The notes under the pieces are model-generated. The model ran no database searches. It worked only from the letters and a program-made list of their open reading frames with translations, and was not told where the DNA came from. This document shows, piece by piece, positions 26,496 through 39,357 of a stretch of 64,000 bases of DNA (its first letter is position 1; each line of letters starts with the position of its first letter). The position numbers and the translations under genes are program-made. This DNA is from Lingula anatina (lineage: Eukaryota > Brachiopoda > Lingulata > Lingulida > Lingulidae), in contig NW_019774358.1 of NCBI RefSeq assembly GCF_001039355.2, positions 93,293-157,292 of the forward strand, read 5' to 3'.

Positions 26496-26875
26496 AATCT
26501 GTAAAAATTATATTCCAAGTAAGCTGAAATCGTACTAAAATTTAGTAACACAATCTTAATACAATTTTCTAAAATGCAAATTTTTAGTTGTAAGAATTGC
26601 TTTTGGGTAACTAGAGACATAGCCTTGTAAAATCACTTATTTAGAATTTTTTTCAATTGTTCTAATAGCACAATTCTACTAACTAGTAAAAAAAAAAGAA
26701 AACTAGNGGAAGTCACGTGACCGTGGAAAAGCCTCTATTGGTAAAAAAGATAAAATTAACTCCTGTATTCAGACATGATTTTGCAAGAAAAAAGTAGCAA
26801 TGGCAAAATGGGGGACTTCAAGTTGAAAATCAGCCAGAAAAATTGGAATTGCTTTAAAGTGGTGAAAAGCATGTC

Positions 26876-26912
<37 letters not shown>

Positions 26913-29900
26913 GGGGGGGGGAGGAGGTGCATCATTCCTTACCTTTCCTGTATATTTCCTCCTATTGCACCTTCCACACTGTTTGGAGACTGTGGTAAAG
27001 ACGACCCTTTCCCCGACTCAATGTCCTCATCCCTGATTGGCTGCATGTGGTGAGCATGTGTGAACCTGAAATTACAAGGCATTCTGGGTAATATTTCCAA
27101 CCTAACAAGACAATATTCATATAGGGTGACTGCAAGAAAGTTTTAGCGAACAGCGATCTTGCTTATATATTTGGTTGGACACAGAAAAATTTTTGATTTG
27201 AAATCCAAGAGATTCACTATTTAACTTAAGCTATGGATAAGCTTTAAGGTAGATCAGTTGTTACGTAATTTGACAATTCGCGCAATTTCAGCGCATCGTC
27301 AATCATTTCTAATGACATTTCAGTCTGTTTGATCAATTTAAAGAAATAAAACAGTTATCTATAAGATAAACAAACACCATCAACTTGTCTTTAACAAGGT
27401 ACGATCGAAATAGATTTTCAACAACATTCGTCGACTATGATTCCAAGTAAAAAAACTCACAGAATTCACAATTAACAAACAACATTTGAATGTCAACTTT
27501 TATATCTCAAAGGCACATCCTAGATCCCACTTTTATCTCAAAGAAGATTTATAAAAAAAAGAAAAAAAAAATCCCAGATCCCACTTTTATACAACCCCCA
27601 TGTCCCACTTACTGATGTTTTGGTGGGAAGTACAGTGCTGCCACCTCTGGGTCCATCTCCTCAAGGTTAAGGTCATCCAGGTATATACCTTCCTGCACAG
27701 GCTGGTGGCGGATCTTCTTAGTGCTCCTCATGAACGTTAACAGACCCGTATCCTCTTCTTTAGCTTCAAAAAATATAAGTTACTGAACATAATATATCTT
27801 CCATTAAACATTCTTTAAGCTTGAAGGTCTGCCGCTTAATCTTCTTTATCTTCTAAGAAAAAAACTGCACAGTGAGTTCTTCATCATTTTGCAATATACT
27901 AATCTAAATTTTCGATGATAAAATGTCCAAAAGACAAAAATTATTCCCCTACCTTGTTCTATTAGAATTTCTGGAGCCTTGGTGGGTACTTCAATGGCCA
28001 ACGGTGACTCTACATTATTCAGAGTCTTTTGGGGCAGCTCTCCCCACGACCAGTCGAGGTTTTCTGATGGTTCAGAAGAGAGGACAGTGTCGTAGACTAC
28101 GTTTTGTTTCTCTATTTCAGTATCGCTGAATGGACTGGGTGAGCGAGTGGCAGTGGGACTGAAAATAAAGAATTAAATTCATAATTAATTTACTATTTCA
28201 ACTGTTTTTCTTTCTGTTTCTTTTTGTTTAAAATGCAGGACAATTTTGTAATTGACAATAAAGCTTTTGTCAGTTCGTGCATGGGAATATGATCAGGTTG
28301 CTGTACTTTCTACTGTCTGCCCCTGCTATGCAGAAAATGATCATAATAAATAATAATAATTATTACAGACAATAGTTATCTTATAACTAAAAAGTAATTA
28401 CATGTCAAACAAAATGTATTTTTGACTATAATACGTGCATACAATAATTAAAATTTTATTCTTAAGATACAAACAAGATGCATTTTATCTTACAGAAACA
28501 AAACAATTTAAATTATACAGACAAAGATACTTACCTAACAACAGGTGTGATATCCCCATCACTAAACGGATATAACTGAGAAGCATAACGACTGTTTGCC
28601 CATTCTTCAATACTATTCCTCTTATCTTCCTCCAGCACTGGAAGACTTACACTCCGCGCCATCGAGTTCATATTTATCATTCGCAGCTCATCGTCAGACA
28701 TAGGGTCCATATCAAATATCTCCTCATCATTGAATTCTGGGATATGGTCCTCATCCTTCCCAGCATGCCTTGGAGAACTCTTCGCTGTCGTACTGTCCCC
28801 GCTCATGGTTCTTGCTGACGATTTTCGCTGTCTGCCAGGCAGCTCAAGATGTTCCTGCTCAAGGCCAAATCTGACAGGGGATTGTGTTGGCGTGCCTGAT
28901 AAAGATTTGCACTGCCCAGTGTCCCCATCTATAGATGATCCCAGACTCCCTTTTTCCAAGCTTTCTAGGCTGACCTCTGAGCGACATTTCTCTCGTTTGC
29001 TCTCCAAGGTATCCAAGGCACTTGGGGCAGAGAGAACAGCAGACAGCTTCTCCTGGAAGGGGAGCCACATAATACTAATTCAATTCGATATATTCTTGTT
29101 CAAATCTGTGAAGACAGACGTTTTAGGTAATGTGTGATTGCTGTTGACTTTATTTCACCATTCCAAAGTGAAAATTATGAGAGCTGCTACCACCAGCTGG
29201 GTTAGACAAACCAAAGGGATAAAAACATAGTACAGCGATGGCCAAAAAAATTAGGTTAAAAAAACTTCAAATATGCCTAAGAACACTTTTTACCTTTCCC
29301 TGTTCTTTCTTCAGTTGTTTGATGCCCTCTTTCATAATTTCTCCTGGAGATGGGGTGGCAATGGGCGAGGTAGCCAATTCAAAGAGAGACTGAAAAAACA
29401 TCAACAATTTGAAAATGATGATCAAATGTATTATGACCAATAAATCTCCACATTCTACACCATTCCTTTGGCTAAAATAAGTTCAAATTGCAGATGGAGC
29501 TTACAACAAAGAACTGGATATACAAAAACTTCATTCAAAATTTTTATAAGCAAATAAATAAACAAATATTGAATAATTAAATAAATAAATAAACAATAGA
29601 GGTTGCAGGGAGGGGGGGGGAGGGAGCTCACCTCTGATTTTTCATCTGTTGGCTCTACAAAGAATGCTTCCCCAGACTCTCCCAGCTTCATGTGCAGGTC
29701 TACTGGATCTCCATTGATCTCGATATCCACCTGAACGAGGAAAATGTTGTTTATGGTAATTACTCTTGAAATTTGAAAAAAGTCAATTAATAAATATTCC
29801 CCAAAGTGCTTACGTAGTTACATATTTTGAATTTTAACTTTTTGTACAGTTGGAAATGCCAATTCTCAAAACTGTTAACTGACAATTTTTTTTTCTCTTT

Positions 29901-30348
29901 CTATTGTAATCAAATTATTATATTAAATCTTCACATCATAAAAAACTCAGAATCGAGGTGTCTAAAATTTGCAGAGAGACCACACTCACCACTTTTTCCC
30001 TGGAGTGTATAACACCTAGTTTTCCAAAGCGCACATGGAAGGGGGAGCTGACGTAGGACCCATCTTCCTGCTGTATGATAATCACGTCAATAGCACCTGT
30101 CAAGGTCGCCGCGTTTATCTCATTGTAAGCGGCTTTAAAATTAGAGAGCAGCTTGCCAACGTAGTTCATTCTTGTTGCTGGGTTCAGAAGTTTTGTTTTC
30201 CTCACAGCACCTGTTGGTGTTATTTTATCTATCTACTTATGGAGGTTACATCTTGAGTGTGTGGCTTCCCCATCACCTTAATGCACCAGGAGGTTGTCTG
30301 AAAAATGAAACAAGAACTGTAGGTTAACATGTTTAAAATTGTAAAACA

Positions 30349-30392
<44 letters not shown>

Positions 30393-33300
30393 CCACACAC
30401 ACACACACTCACCTCGCTATTCAGCCCACCACTCACATAAACTAGTAGGCACCAGGAAACTTACTAGCCCAAATCAAAATCAGCAAGTCCAAGGATAAAA
30501 ACTATGGATGTTGGAAAAGCAACATATCAACTGCACTGGACTACTACTCTAGAATACCGATTTTCCTTGCAGTGTGTGTTTGCGTGCTGGTATTAATCCA
30601 AATCTGCAGTACTACTAGTAATATAACTGCCTCAGACTACTGTCCGACAACACAGACTGCTGAAATTACTCACTTAATCCTTGGTAGTAACACCATCCAT
30701 TGCNGGTGGTACAATTAACTCTCACATTCAGACATGATTTTGCAAGGTAAGAAAAAAGTGGCTATGGCAAAATACATGGGGGGCTAAGTTGAAAATCAGC
30801 CAGAAAAATTGGAAATTTGTTAAAGTGGTGAAAAGCATGTCTGTGTGTGTGTGTGTCGGGGGGGGGGGGTCACTCCTCACCTTTCCTGTATATTTCCTCC
30901 TATTGCACCTTCCACACTGTTTGGTGACTGCGGTAAAGACGACCCTTTCCCCGACTCAATGTCCTCATCCCTGATTGGCTGCATGTGGTGAGCATGTGTG
31001 AACCTGAAATTACAAGGCATTCTGGGTAATATGCATGATCTAACCAGACAATATGTCCATTCCAACAAGACTAATAATATGAGTGCAACAAAGGTCAAGT
31101 GCACAGCATTCTGGACTTTCACTTAGACTGGACGCATTGGAGAAAGTTTCACTTGAAATCCTAAGAGGCTAATATAATAACTTAAACTATGTATAAACAA
31201 TTTAGGTAAAAGAACTTTTTATCTCAAAGAAGATAAAAATCCCAGATCCCACTTTTATACAACCCCCAAATCCCACTTACTGATGTTTTGGTGGGAAGTA
31301 CAGTGCTGCCACCTCTGGGTCCATCTCCTCAAGGTTAAGGTCATCCAGGTATATACCCTCCTGCACAGGCTGGTGGCGGATCTTCTTAGTGCTCCTCATG
31401 AACGTTAACAGACCTGTATCCTCTTCTTTAGCTTCAAAAAATTAAAAGTTGCTGATCATAATATATTATTTCATTAAACATTCTTTAAGCTTGAAGGTCT
31501 GCCACTTAATCTTCTTTATCTTCTAAGAAAAAAACAGCACAGTGAGTTCTTCATCATTTTGCAATATACTAATCTAAATTTTCGATGATAAAATGTCCAA
31601 AAGACACAAATTATTCCCCTACCTTGTTCTATTAGAATTTCTGGAGCCTTGGTGGGTACTTCAATGGCCAACGGTGACTCTACATTATTCAGAGTCTTTT
31701 GGGGCAGCTCTCCCCACGACCAGTCGAGGTTTTCTGATGGTTCAGAAGAGAGGACAGTGTCGTAGACTACGTTTTGTTTCTCTATTTCAGTATCGCTGAA
31801 TGGACTGGGTGAGCGAGTGGCAGTGGGACTGAAAATAAAGAATTAAATTCATAATTAATTTACTATTTCAACTGTTTTTCTTTCTGTTTCTTTTTGTTTA
31901 AAATGCAGGACAATTTTGTAATTGACCAATAAAGCTTTTGTCAGTTCGTGCATGGGAATATGATCAGGTTGCTGTACTTTCTACTGTCTGCCCCTGCTAT
32001 GCAGAAAATGATAATAAATAATAATAATTATTACAGACAATAGTTATCTTATAACTAAAAAGTAATTACATGTCAAACAAAATGTATTTTTGACTACAAT
32101 ACGTGCATACAATAATTAAAATTTTATTCTTAAGATACAAACAAGATGCATTTTATCTTACAGAAACAAAACAATTTAAATTATACAGACAAAGATACTT
32201 ACCTAACAACAGGTGTGATATCCCCATCACTAAACGGATATAACTGAGAAGCATAACGACTGTTTGCCCATTCTTCAATACTATTCCTCTTATCTTCCTC
32301 CAGCACTGGAAGACTTACACTCCGCGCCATCGAGTTCATATTTATCATTCGCAGCTCATCGTCAGACATAGGGTCCATATCAAATATCTCCTCATCATTG
32401 AATTCTGGGATATGGTCCTCATCCTTCCCAGCATGCCTTGGAGAACTCTTCGCTGTCGTACTGTCCCCGCTCATGGTTCTTGCTGACGATTTCCGCTGTC
32501 TGCCAGGCAGCTCAAGATGTTCCTGCTCCAGGCCAAATCTGACAGGGGATTGTGTTGGCGTGCCTGATAAAGATTTGCACTGCCCAGTGTCGCCATCTAT
32601 AGATGATCCCAGACTCCCTTTTTCCAAGCTTTCTAGGCTGACCTCTGAGCGACATTTCTCTCGTTTGCTTTCCAAGGTATCCAAGGCACTGGGGGCAGAG
32701 AGAACAGCGGACAGCTTCTCCTGGAAGGGGAGCCACATGATAATAATTCAATTCGATTTCTTTGTGCTCTAACCCATGAAGACAGACATTTTAGGTAAAG
32801 GTACAGAAATGTGTGGTTGCTGTTGACTTCATTTCACCATTCCAAAGTGAAAAATATTAGAGGGCTGTTACCAACTCCTGGGTTGTACCAACAGCTGGGT
32901 TAACCAAACCAAAAGGATAACAAATTAGTACAGGGAGGTCAAAAAAGTTATTTTTAAAAAGTTTTTAAACTTGGAAAAATCAACTTATATCTTCAAAAAC
33001 TCTGGGAAGTCTAAAGTCCTAAGAAAACTTTTTTTTACCTTTCCCTGTTCTTTCTTCAGTTGTTTGATGCCCTCTTTCATAATTTCTCCTGGAGAAGGGG
33101 TGGCAATGGGAGAGGTAGCCAATTCAAAGAGGGACTGAAAAATATCAACATATTATGACCAATTAAATTTTTCTTTCTACACCATTCCTTTGGCTAGTTT
33201 AAGTTCAAATTTCAGATGGTGCTAACAATAAATTAGTGAAAGTACAAAAATTTCATTCAAAAATTTAATAAGCAAATAAATAAACAAATATTGAATAATT

Positions 33301-34061
33301 AAATAAATAAATAAACAATAGAGGTTGCAGGGAGGGGGGGAGGGAGCTCACCTCTGATTTTTCATCTGTTGGCTCTACAAAGAATGCCTCCCCAGACTCT
33401 CCCAGCTTCATGTGCAGGTCTACTGGATCTCCATTGATCTCGATATCCACCTGAACGAGGAAAATGTTGTTTACCGTAATTACTTGTGAGTGATGAATAT
33501 AGGTGAATCTTGAAAAGTAAGATACTTGAAAATTAAGATAATTATTTTAAGTATAACATTTTTAAGGTGTCTGCTCATGAAGAAAATTACTCAGCACCAA
33601 ACAAGAATTTTTTTATTGCAAGTTAAAATTTCATTAATTTTTTTCAAAATCAAGGCTCAACAAATTTTAAGTACATTATTTGATAATTATATGTCTTGGA
33701 AAAAACTTAAAATATACTCAAGGTAAACAACAGATCATAAACACCAATCCTCAATACTGTTACCTTAACCACTTTCCCCTTTCTTATTGTAAGCAAATTT
33801 TATATACAATTTTCATATCATAAAAAGCCCAGAACAACCGAGGTGTTTTAAATTTGCCCACTAGTAAAAGACCACACTTACCACTTTTTCCCTGGAATGT
33901 ATAACCCCCAGTTTTCCAAAGCGCACATGGAAGGGGGAGCTGACATAGGACCCATCTTCCTGCTGTATGATAATCACGTCAATAGCACCTGTCAAGGTCG
34001 CCGCGTTTATCTCATTGTAAGCGGCTTTAAAATTAGAGAGCAGCTTGCCAACGTAGTTCAT
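17701..34061 (-). CDS. LPIN: Lipin, phosphatidate phosphatase
   Basis: Dephosphorylates phosphatidate to diacylglycerol for triglyceride and phospholipid synthesis; lipins also act in the nucleus as coactivators. Sixteen coding exons, counting each duplicated exon once, sum to 2871 nt, exactly 957 codons (956 aa; human lipin-1 about 890). Start ATG 34061-34059 (copy D) or 30169-30167 (copy C); stop TGA 17703-17701. The N-LIP domain opens [20 protein letters not shown]. Exon 4 is an acidic, Ser-rich linker. The C-LIP domain begins near [12 protein letters not shown] and carries the catalytic DxDxT as DIDGT (residues 722-726), followed by the LxxIL coactivator motif as LGNIL. A basic SPKRRR stretch near residue 643 may be a nuclear signal. 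Exons are doubled because two haplotypes are laid in tandem. A GTG 13 codons upstream of the ATG is in frame but not expected to be used. Confidence 0.95.
21630..21785. repeat. Local tandem duplication in a lipin intron
   Basis: Two adjacent copies, about 80 and 70 bp, share TGATGATAATTTTGGGTATT and GCTCTGTGATTAATAAT. The same doublet is in block B (about 26048-26203), so the duplication is older than the split of the two haplotypes. Confidence 0.8.
22047..22091. repeat. (AAAT)n microsatellite
   Basis: Tetranucleotide run just upstream (in the transcript) of a lipin exon. Block B has a shorter run at 26463-26495, an allelic length difference. Confidence 0.85.
22277..26706 (-). repeat. LPIN: Lipin 3' half, haplotype block B
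   Basis: Second copy of block A between the Ns at 22276 and 26707. Exons: 26290-26454, 25528-25765, 25207-25295, 24733-24886, 24075-24241, 23472-23711, 23070-23187 and 22652-22755, plus the first 14 bases (22277-22290) of the terminal exon before the join cuts it. All splice sites and frames are intact. It differs from A by scattered substitutions, small indels and a palindromic insertion at 23244-23308. Confidence 0.9.
26708..30703 (-). repeat. LPIN: Lipin 5' half, haplotype block C
   Basis: Coding exons, 5' to 3': 29990-30169 (start codon), 29632-29730, 29294-29389, 28535-29052, 27953-28158, 27613-27763 and 26943-27065. It lies between the Ns at 26707 and 30704. Its right edge stops inside sequence that runs on without a break in block D (GGTAGTAACACCATCCATT), as expected of an allelic contig end. 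Confidence 0.9.
26880..26921. repeat. (TG)n plus G-run beside a lipin splice donor
   Basis: TG repeats followed by about 12 G, 22 bases inside the intron from the donor of exon 26943-27065. The allelic run in block D (30841-30870) has fewer TG units and sits only about ten bases from the donor. Confidence 0.85.
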
Positions 34062-34596
34062 TCTTCTTGTTGCTGGGTTCAGAAGTTTTCTTTTCCTCAC
34101 AGCACCTGTAGGTATTTCTTTATCTATCGACTTTTGGAGGTTACATCTTGAGTGTGTGGCGTCACCTCACCTTAGTGAACCAGGCGGTGGTCTGGAAAGT
34201 GAAATAAGAACTGTAGATTAATGTTTAAAATTGCATAACATATCTCTCCCTCTCTCTCTCTCTCTCTCTCTCACTCACACACACACCCACACACACTCAC
34301 CTCGCTATTCAGCCCACCACTCACATAAACTAGTAGGCACCAGGAAACTTACTAGCCCAAATCAAAATCAGCAAGTCCAAGGATAAAAACTATGGATGTT
34401 GGAAAAGCAATATATCAACTGCACTGGACTACTACTCTAGAATACCGATTTTCCTTGCAGTGTGTGTTTGCGTGCTGGTATTAATCCAAATCTGCAGTAC
34501 TACTAGTAATATAACTGCCTCAGACTACTGTCCGACAACACAGACTGCTGAAATTACTCACTTAATCCTTGGTAGTAACACCATCCATTCACCTAC
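30705..34596 (-). repeat. LPIN: Lipin 5' half, haplotype block D
   Basis: Exons: 33882-34061 (start codon), 33352-33450, 33039-33134, 32203-32720, 31623-31828, 31281-31431 and 30881-31003, with the same lengths as in block C. Introns 1 and 3 contain stretches with little similarity to C (for example about 33490-33740). A 3-nt difference lies just upstream of the ATG (one extra AGA here). This copy joins directly to the unique upstream DNA after 34596. Confidence 0.9.
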
Positions 34597-37500
34597 TGAA
34601 TCCTATCACAATCCAAATGATTCACAATTACCAGATCCCAGCTCTCACACTGAGTTAATAGAGGTTAAGTCTTAATTACCTGGCTTTCATACCAAGTTAA
34701 CAGAGGTTAAGTCTTTATCACCTGCCTACCTGTAAAGTAGGTGTTTATGCTAGCATTCCATTGGGAAATTTGTCCCACCAGGTGCAGTGTAAGGTATGCT
34801 ATATGGGGAATTTCCAGTCAAATCTTATTTTCTCCTACTTATGCGTAATTGCTCGTCCTGCACTTACATTACTTGTTTTGTGAGCACTGTTTCTCACAAG
34901 TATAGTAAGGTAGTTCCTTACATGTCATGATTCATTTAAAATATCTTTCGGTAACTTATAATTTGTGTTATTTTCATCATTATAATATTTTCATTATTAT
35001 TTTTATTTTCTGTTTCTGTCAATATAATTATTTAGTCACTACTGGTATCACTAAGGGTGTTTATATACAGCTTAATTATTTTATTAGTTAAATTTCTATT
35101 GTATATTTTTTCATTCTATATTCCGTAATAAAATTTTTTCAAATCTTTCTATAACTTAGGCCAATGTCATATAGCTAACAAACTTCTTGACATTTTCGTA
35201 GAACACAAATATTATAATATCAACATGAGATACTTTCATTTGTGAGGTTGGATCAATTTTTCAGGCACATGTAGGAAAAACTTCGCATGATATTTAGATA
35301 TAAATGGAAATTTTAAAAATGTAAAATATACTTTACTTCCTGTAAATTACCAGACTTCCAGGTGCACTAAAGACTGAAAAAGAAAGTAAGGAATAAACAA
35401 AGGAGTAAATAAATCATTCACATAATGTAGAATGACAGCAATACTTAAACCTGTCACCTGTCTATACTAGTGCTATGAAACAGGTTTTTATTCTGCTCAT
35501 GAAGTATTCCTTACCCCTCCACAGATGCTATTAACCTTTTGTAACCCCTTAACATTCACATTTTCCCCCCACATTGAATGACCTAAAGCAATTAGTTCGT
35601 TTCAGCACGAAAAATGAAACTGTAAGACTATATGTCATTTAACTGGTGTACGGTTAATTTATTTTCTACATGTATTTTTCTTAGCAGAAAAGGGTGTGCT
35701 CAATATCAAAAGTTGATGTAAGTTCTATGCCATTCCTCAAGTGGTATCCACGGTGAAGTGTTATAGGTCTACTTTTTCAGAAAAATACCCCCTCTTTTTG
35801 GAGAGAAAGAAAGAAAATTTCTATATATAGCTACTGCTTTCACCATCACCAAAATGTTGCCCACATACTCCGCCTCCAAAATAATTGTTCATCAACATTT
35901 ACCATAACTAACCCAACATCAACACACCTAGAAAACCACAGGATATACATATCATTTGCACCTGTATTGTACAGCCATTCACACATGTATCTACATATTA
36001 TTCTTAACCTTACCATATGTTATTGCCACAAAGGGCAAACCATCAGCAGAGGACACAGGTGAGGTAAATATATATGCCTTACCTGATGCCCTTATCTCTG
36101 TACAGCTAACAGGGTACGGATCACTTGACTAGTAATTGCTTCTAAATTGATTTGTAATACAAATCATCTTTTTGTTAATATATATATTGCATTTTTATAT
36201 TTTATTTATCCAATGCATTCACATCACAATAAAGTAGAACATACTGGTAAACAGATGATTTACATACACTATATAATCCCCACTGTATCCTACTATCTCT
36301 GCAAATAATTGGACTACACCCCTTTCAAAATTACTTAGAACTCAGTTCCATGCAAATCAGTTATCATATCACCAATTACTCATACCAGCAGAAGAACAGC
36401 TTGCTAAAAGACGGTATGCGCTTTTTTTCGTTAACTTTTCCCTGCACAGCTTGGGAGTCCCAAACAGGTGTCAGACAAGGAAACAGGTGTTAATAGATCA
36501 GAACCTGAGTTAAGGTGAGAGACCCGGTTTAACATTAACACTATATATACATATTAACACTAATCCCCATCTGAAAATGTTCCTACGTCACTTTTTCTCT
36601 ATGTCTAGTTCATATCCTGCAAAGTTACTTATTTTTCTTCATTCAGAAAAAGTATTTGATGTCCATTTTTTTATTTTCTGTAATGTACATAAAAAAACAA
36701 TGGCAGTCTAAGAGACTGGCCAGTCATTAAGAGCTAAACATATTAATTGGAAATGTTGTAAAACATTGAATTTCAGTTCAAGTATGGGCTAAGCTACGAT
36801 TCCTGAATTGGGAAAATGGCTCTTCTTTTTTCAAGAATTTTTTAATGTACATAATCCTTTTCAACAATTTAAACAACAATCAACCTGGCGTGTTGGAAAA
36901 TAATGCTTTCAGTAAAGAGATAAATTTTTTTGTTGCCTAAAAAATATAGGCAATGCTAAAATGCATCTTCCACATGACTACAATCAGATCTGTATATGCC
37001 TTGCAGCATCAATCTGGAAACTAGGTCATCCAGGGGTTAATAGCTCACCAATTATCTAGGTCACAAGGTCACTGATTGACAATTTCATTGTCAGTGGATG
37101 CAATTTGGGAGATAATGACACGTTTCCTATTGAGTAATTGCGCCTAGATTAACTATGGACAAAAACACACCAATGTGGTGGTGAAATGTTGGTGAAGCCA
37201 GCAAGTATATGGAGAGACCAGAAAAACATGAATTTCAAATTGAGAATTTTTTAACTTGGAATAAACTAACCTCAGCTGTTGTTACATCTCAAATTTTTAA
37301 AGCATGGAAAAGCAAAGGAGCATTTGTCATGCACAATCACTGGGAGAGGAGTGAGAGAGGAGGAAGAGGAGGACTACTTTTGAGTCAAAATATTCAAAAA
37401 GGGAAAATTACTCTAAAGCATAAGTCCTTTAAACAAATTTATTGAGAAGAAAATGAAAAAAAGTTGCTCCTGCTTCAAGGTGACCACTTTAACTTACACG

Positions 37501-38083
37501 TCCTAAAACGAGGGGATTTTCCTTTGCTCTTAATGTTTATTTAACACTGCAGTTACACAAATGCCTACAAAGCTTACTTTGATTTTTTTGTACGGTACCA
37601 AAAATCTTTTCACCACTGAAGGTGTTTGCCCTTTTCCTGATTTTTACATACAAAGCAAACAAAACGAGCACTTTTTGCAATACACTGGGTATTTTCTTTA
37701 CCACAATTTTTATCTTTTCCATACAGAACAAACCTTACAGACAGGTCAAAATCTTTCAGTTTCCTTTTTTTATTGTATGTCTATAGCACACAGACACAGT
37801 CTACATTGTGTTGAATGAATGTGGAAAATTCCAAAAGAATTGACCTTGAACAGGACACAGTATACAAGCAAGTCCTGCAGTATTTCAAGCACTTCCTCAC
37901 GTTTCATCTCACGTGAGCAAATGCACATTCTGAAATGTGCTCTATGTTATCAAATAACATGAGATGGCCCAAAAATTGATTGCAATACACCATAAAAAAA
38001 AGACCCCGTGCAAATAATCAAAAGATGGTTACTATAGGCAACCATAAGAAAGCAAGTGCAAGCTGCTGGCTACTACTACTACT
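34597..38083. other. Upstream DNA of lipin, no gene seen
   Basis: AT-rich non-coding sequence. In the transcript direction it is lipin promoter or a large 5' intron. Short frames here have no recognisable domain; one near 37537-37731 on the minus strand shows only scattered zinc-finger-like residues. Confidence 0.45.
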
Positions 38084-38256
38084 CTGGGGTAGCGCTAACA
38101 CTTGCCAATTTAGCCAAATGCTAAAATTGACTTAAATTGGCTATAGAAAAAGGGCTTGATTTGACATGTTTTAGCCAAATTATAACCATTTTGGTAACAA
38201 ATTGACAAAAATGTGGTGATTTGGCGAAGCGAAAAAAATTGCTAGCGCTACCCCAG
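38084..38256. mobile_element. hAT-like MITE with 8-bp target duplication
   Basis: 173-bp element with perfect 14-bp terminal inverted repeats, CTGGGGTAGCGCTA and TAGCGCTACCCCAG. It is flanked on both sides by CTACTACT (38076-38083 and 38257-38264), an 8-bp duplication as made by hAT transposases. Subterminal TTAGCCAAAT/ATTTGGCGAA extends the inverted symmetry. There is no coding capacity. One caution: the duplicated 8-mer is part of a CTA run, so part of the match could be coincidental. Confidence 0.8.
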
Positions 38257-38737
38257 CTACTACTAGTATTTACTCATGTTGAGGCCATAGTTTCTCTGCA
38301 TGGGGTAATGTATTCAAGCTGAACTTTTTCTAACCTCACTCATATCAAGACAATGCCATTTGCATGGGGTAGTGCATTCAACTTAAACTGTGAAGCCTGC
38401 AGGGATTGACACAAGTCCGAAAATTTCCCCCAACTTTGTTTCTCAACACATCTGAATGGAACCATACTTGTACTTTAGTATAGGATATCTACTCATGACA
38501 ATCATAATTGCTTTTTCAGTCAACAAGTGCGCTGTGCAGGAGCCCATTAGAAAAACAGCTTGCATTACGAAACAATATCCAAACAACCACTCTCTTTTGG
38601 CTTCAAGCTTCTGATAATATTAGCATTAGGAACGCATGCTGAGGCAAAATGGGTGGAGGAAAATGTTATTTCTGATATCTGATCTGTAGAATAATGTATA
38701 ATTCTGATTTCTGCTCATTGAGAATCAATATAAGCAA

Positions 38738-38765
38738 AACGAGAGAGAGAGAGAGAGAGAGAGAG
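38738..38765. repeat. (GA)n microsatellite
   Basis: Run of GA dinucleotides in non-coding DNA. Confidence 0.9.
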
Positions 38766-39117
38766 GCGGGTCTGGGAATAATCATATTTATAATGATTTG
38801 GCCTCATGTTATGAAATATACATTAATGCAAGCTAATTCAAGCTGGCTGTCTGTCTATAATCTCCTACTGTCTGCACATCTCAAGTTCTAAGAGACCGTG
38901 CCCTAAAAACAGCTAGACAGACTCCACATAATGGAAGTGCATATGGCAATATGACAAAAGATTTTTATTACATTTTTTTTATTATTTTTTATGCTAACGT
39001 ACAGAATGTCAGTTAAACTGGAAGAACGCTCCCATATCATCCTGAGATCAACAAGGTGGACAGAGTTTGAATTTCCAATGACTTTCTAACTCTAGTAATT
39101 TCAATGAGTGAGACACA

Positions 39118-39357
39118 GACTGGGTTCCCATACCTAGATCGATCTAACAGGATCAATCCATCCCCAAGGGGTTTCTCAATAAATTGCTTTCAGCTTAAGT
39201 GCCTTAGATGTCTTGCACGCCTACTAGTACTTAATCTGCTAAACGATAACTAATTACCGCCTAGCAGCTTCATTAGGCATGACAGACATCTAAGTCACTT
39301 AAGTTGAGTGCAATTAAGCAAGACTTCTTGGAGATAGATCGATCCACAGTTAGTACG
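39118..39357. mobile_element. Foldback MITE, family 2 (copy 2)
   Basis: Diverged copy. The ends are GGGTTCCCATACCTAGATCG and AGATAGATCGATCCACAG. Inner TAGATGTCTTGCACGCCTAC and GACAGACATCTAAGTCACTT form a second inverted pair, so the whole element can fold on itself. Confidence 0.6.

Noticed and set aside
28730-29137. 135-codon plus-strand frame, and its twin at 32398-32772
   Set aside because: Antisense shadow of the large lipin exon 4.
17701-34061. Two lipin paralogs in tandem
   Set aside because: The halves alternate as 3'-3'-5'-5', joins are marked by Ns, and exon differences are mostly silent; unmerged alleles explain this better.
37537-37731. Minus-strand frame with zinc-finger-like residues (NTFSGEKIFGTVQ)
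   Set aside because: Cys and His are not at C2H2 positions in one frame and other frames have stops; at best a very decayed fragment, more likely chance.
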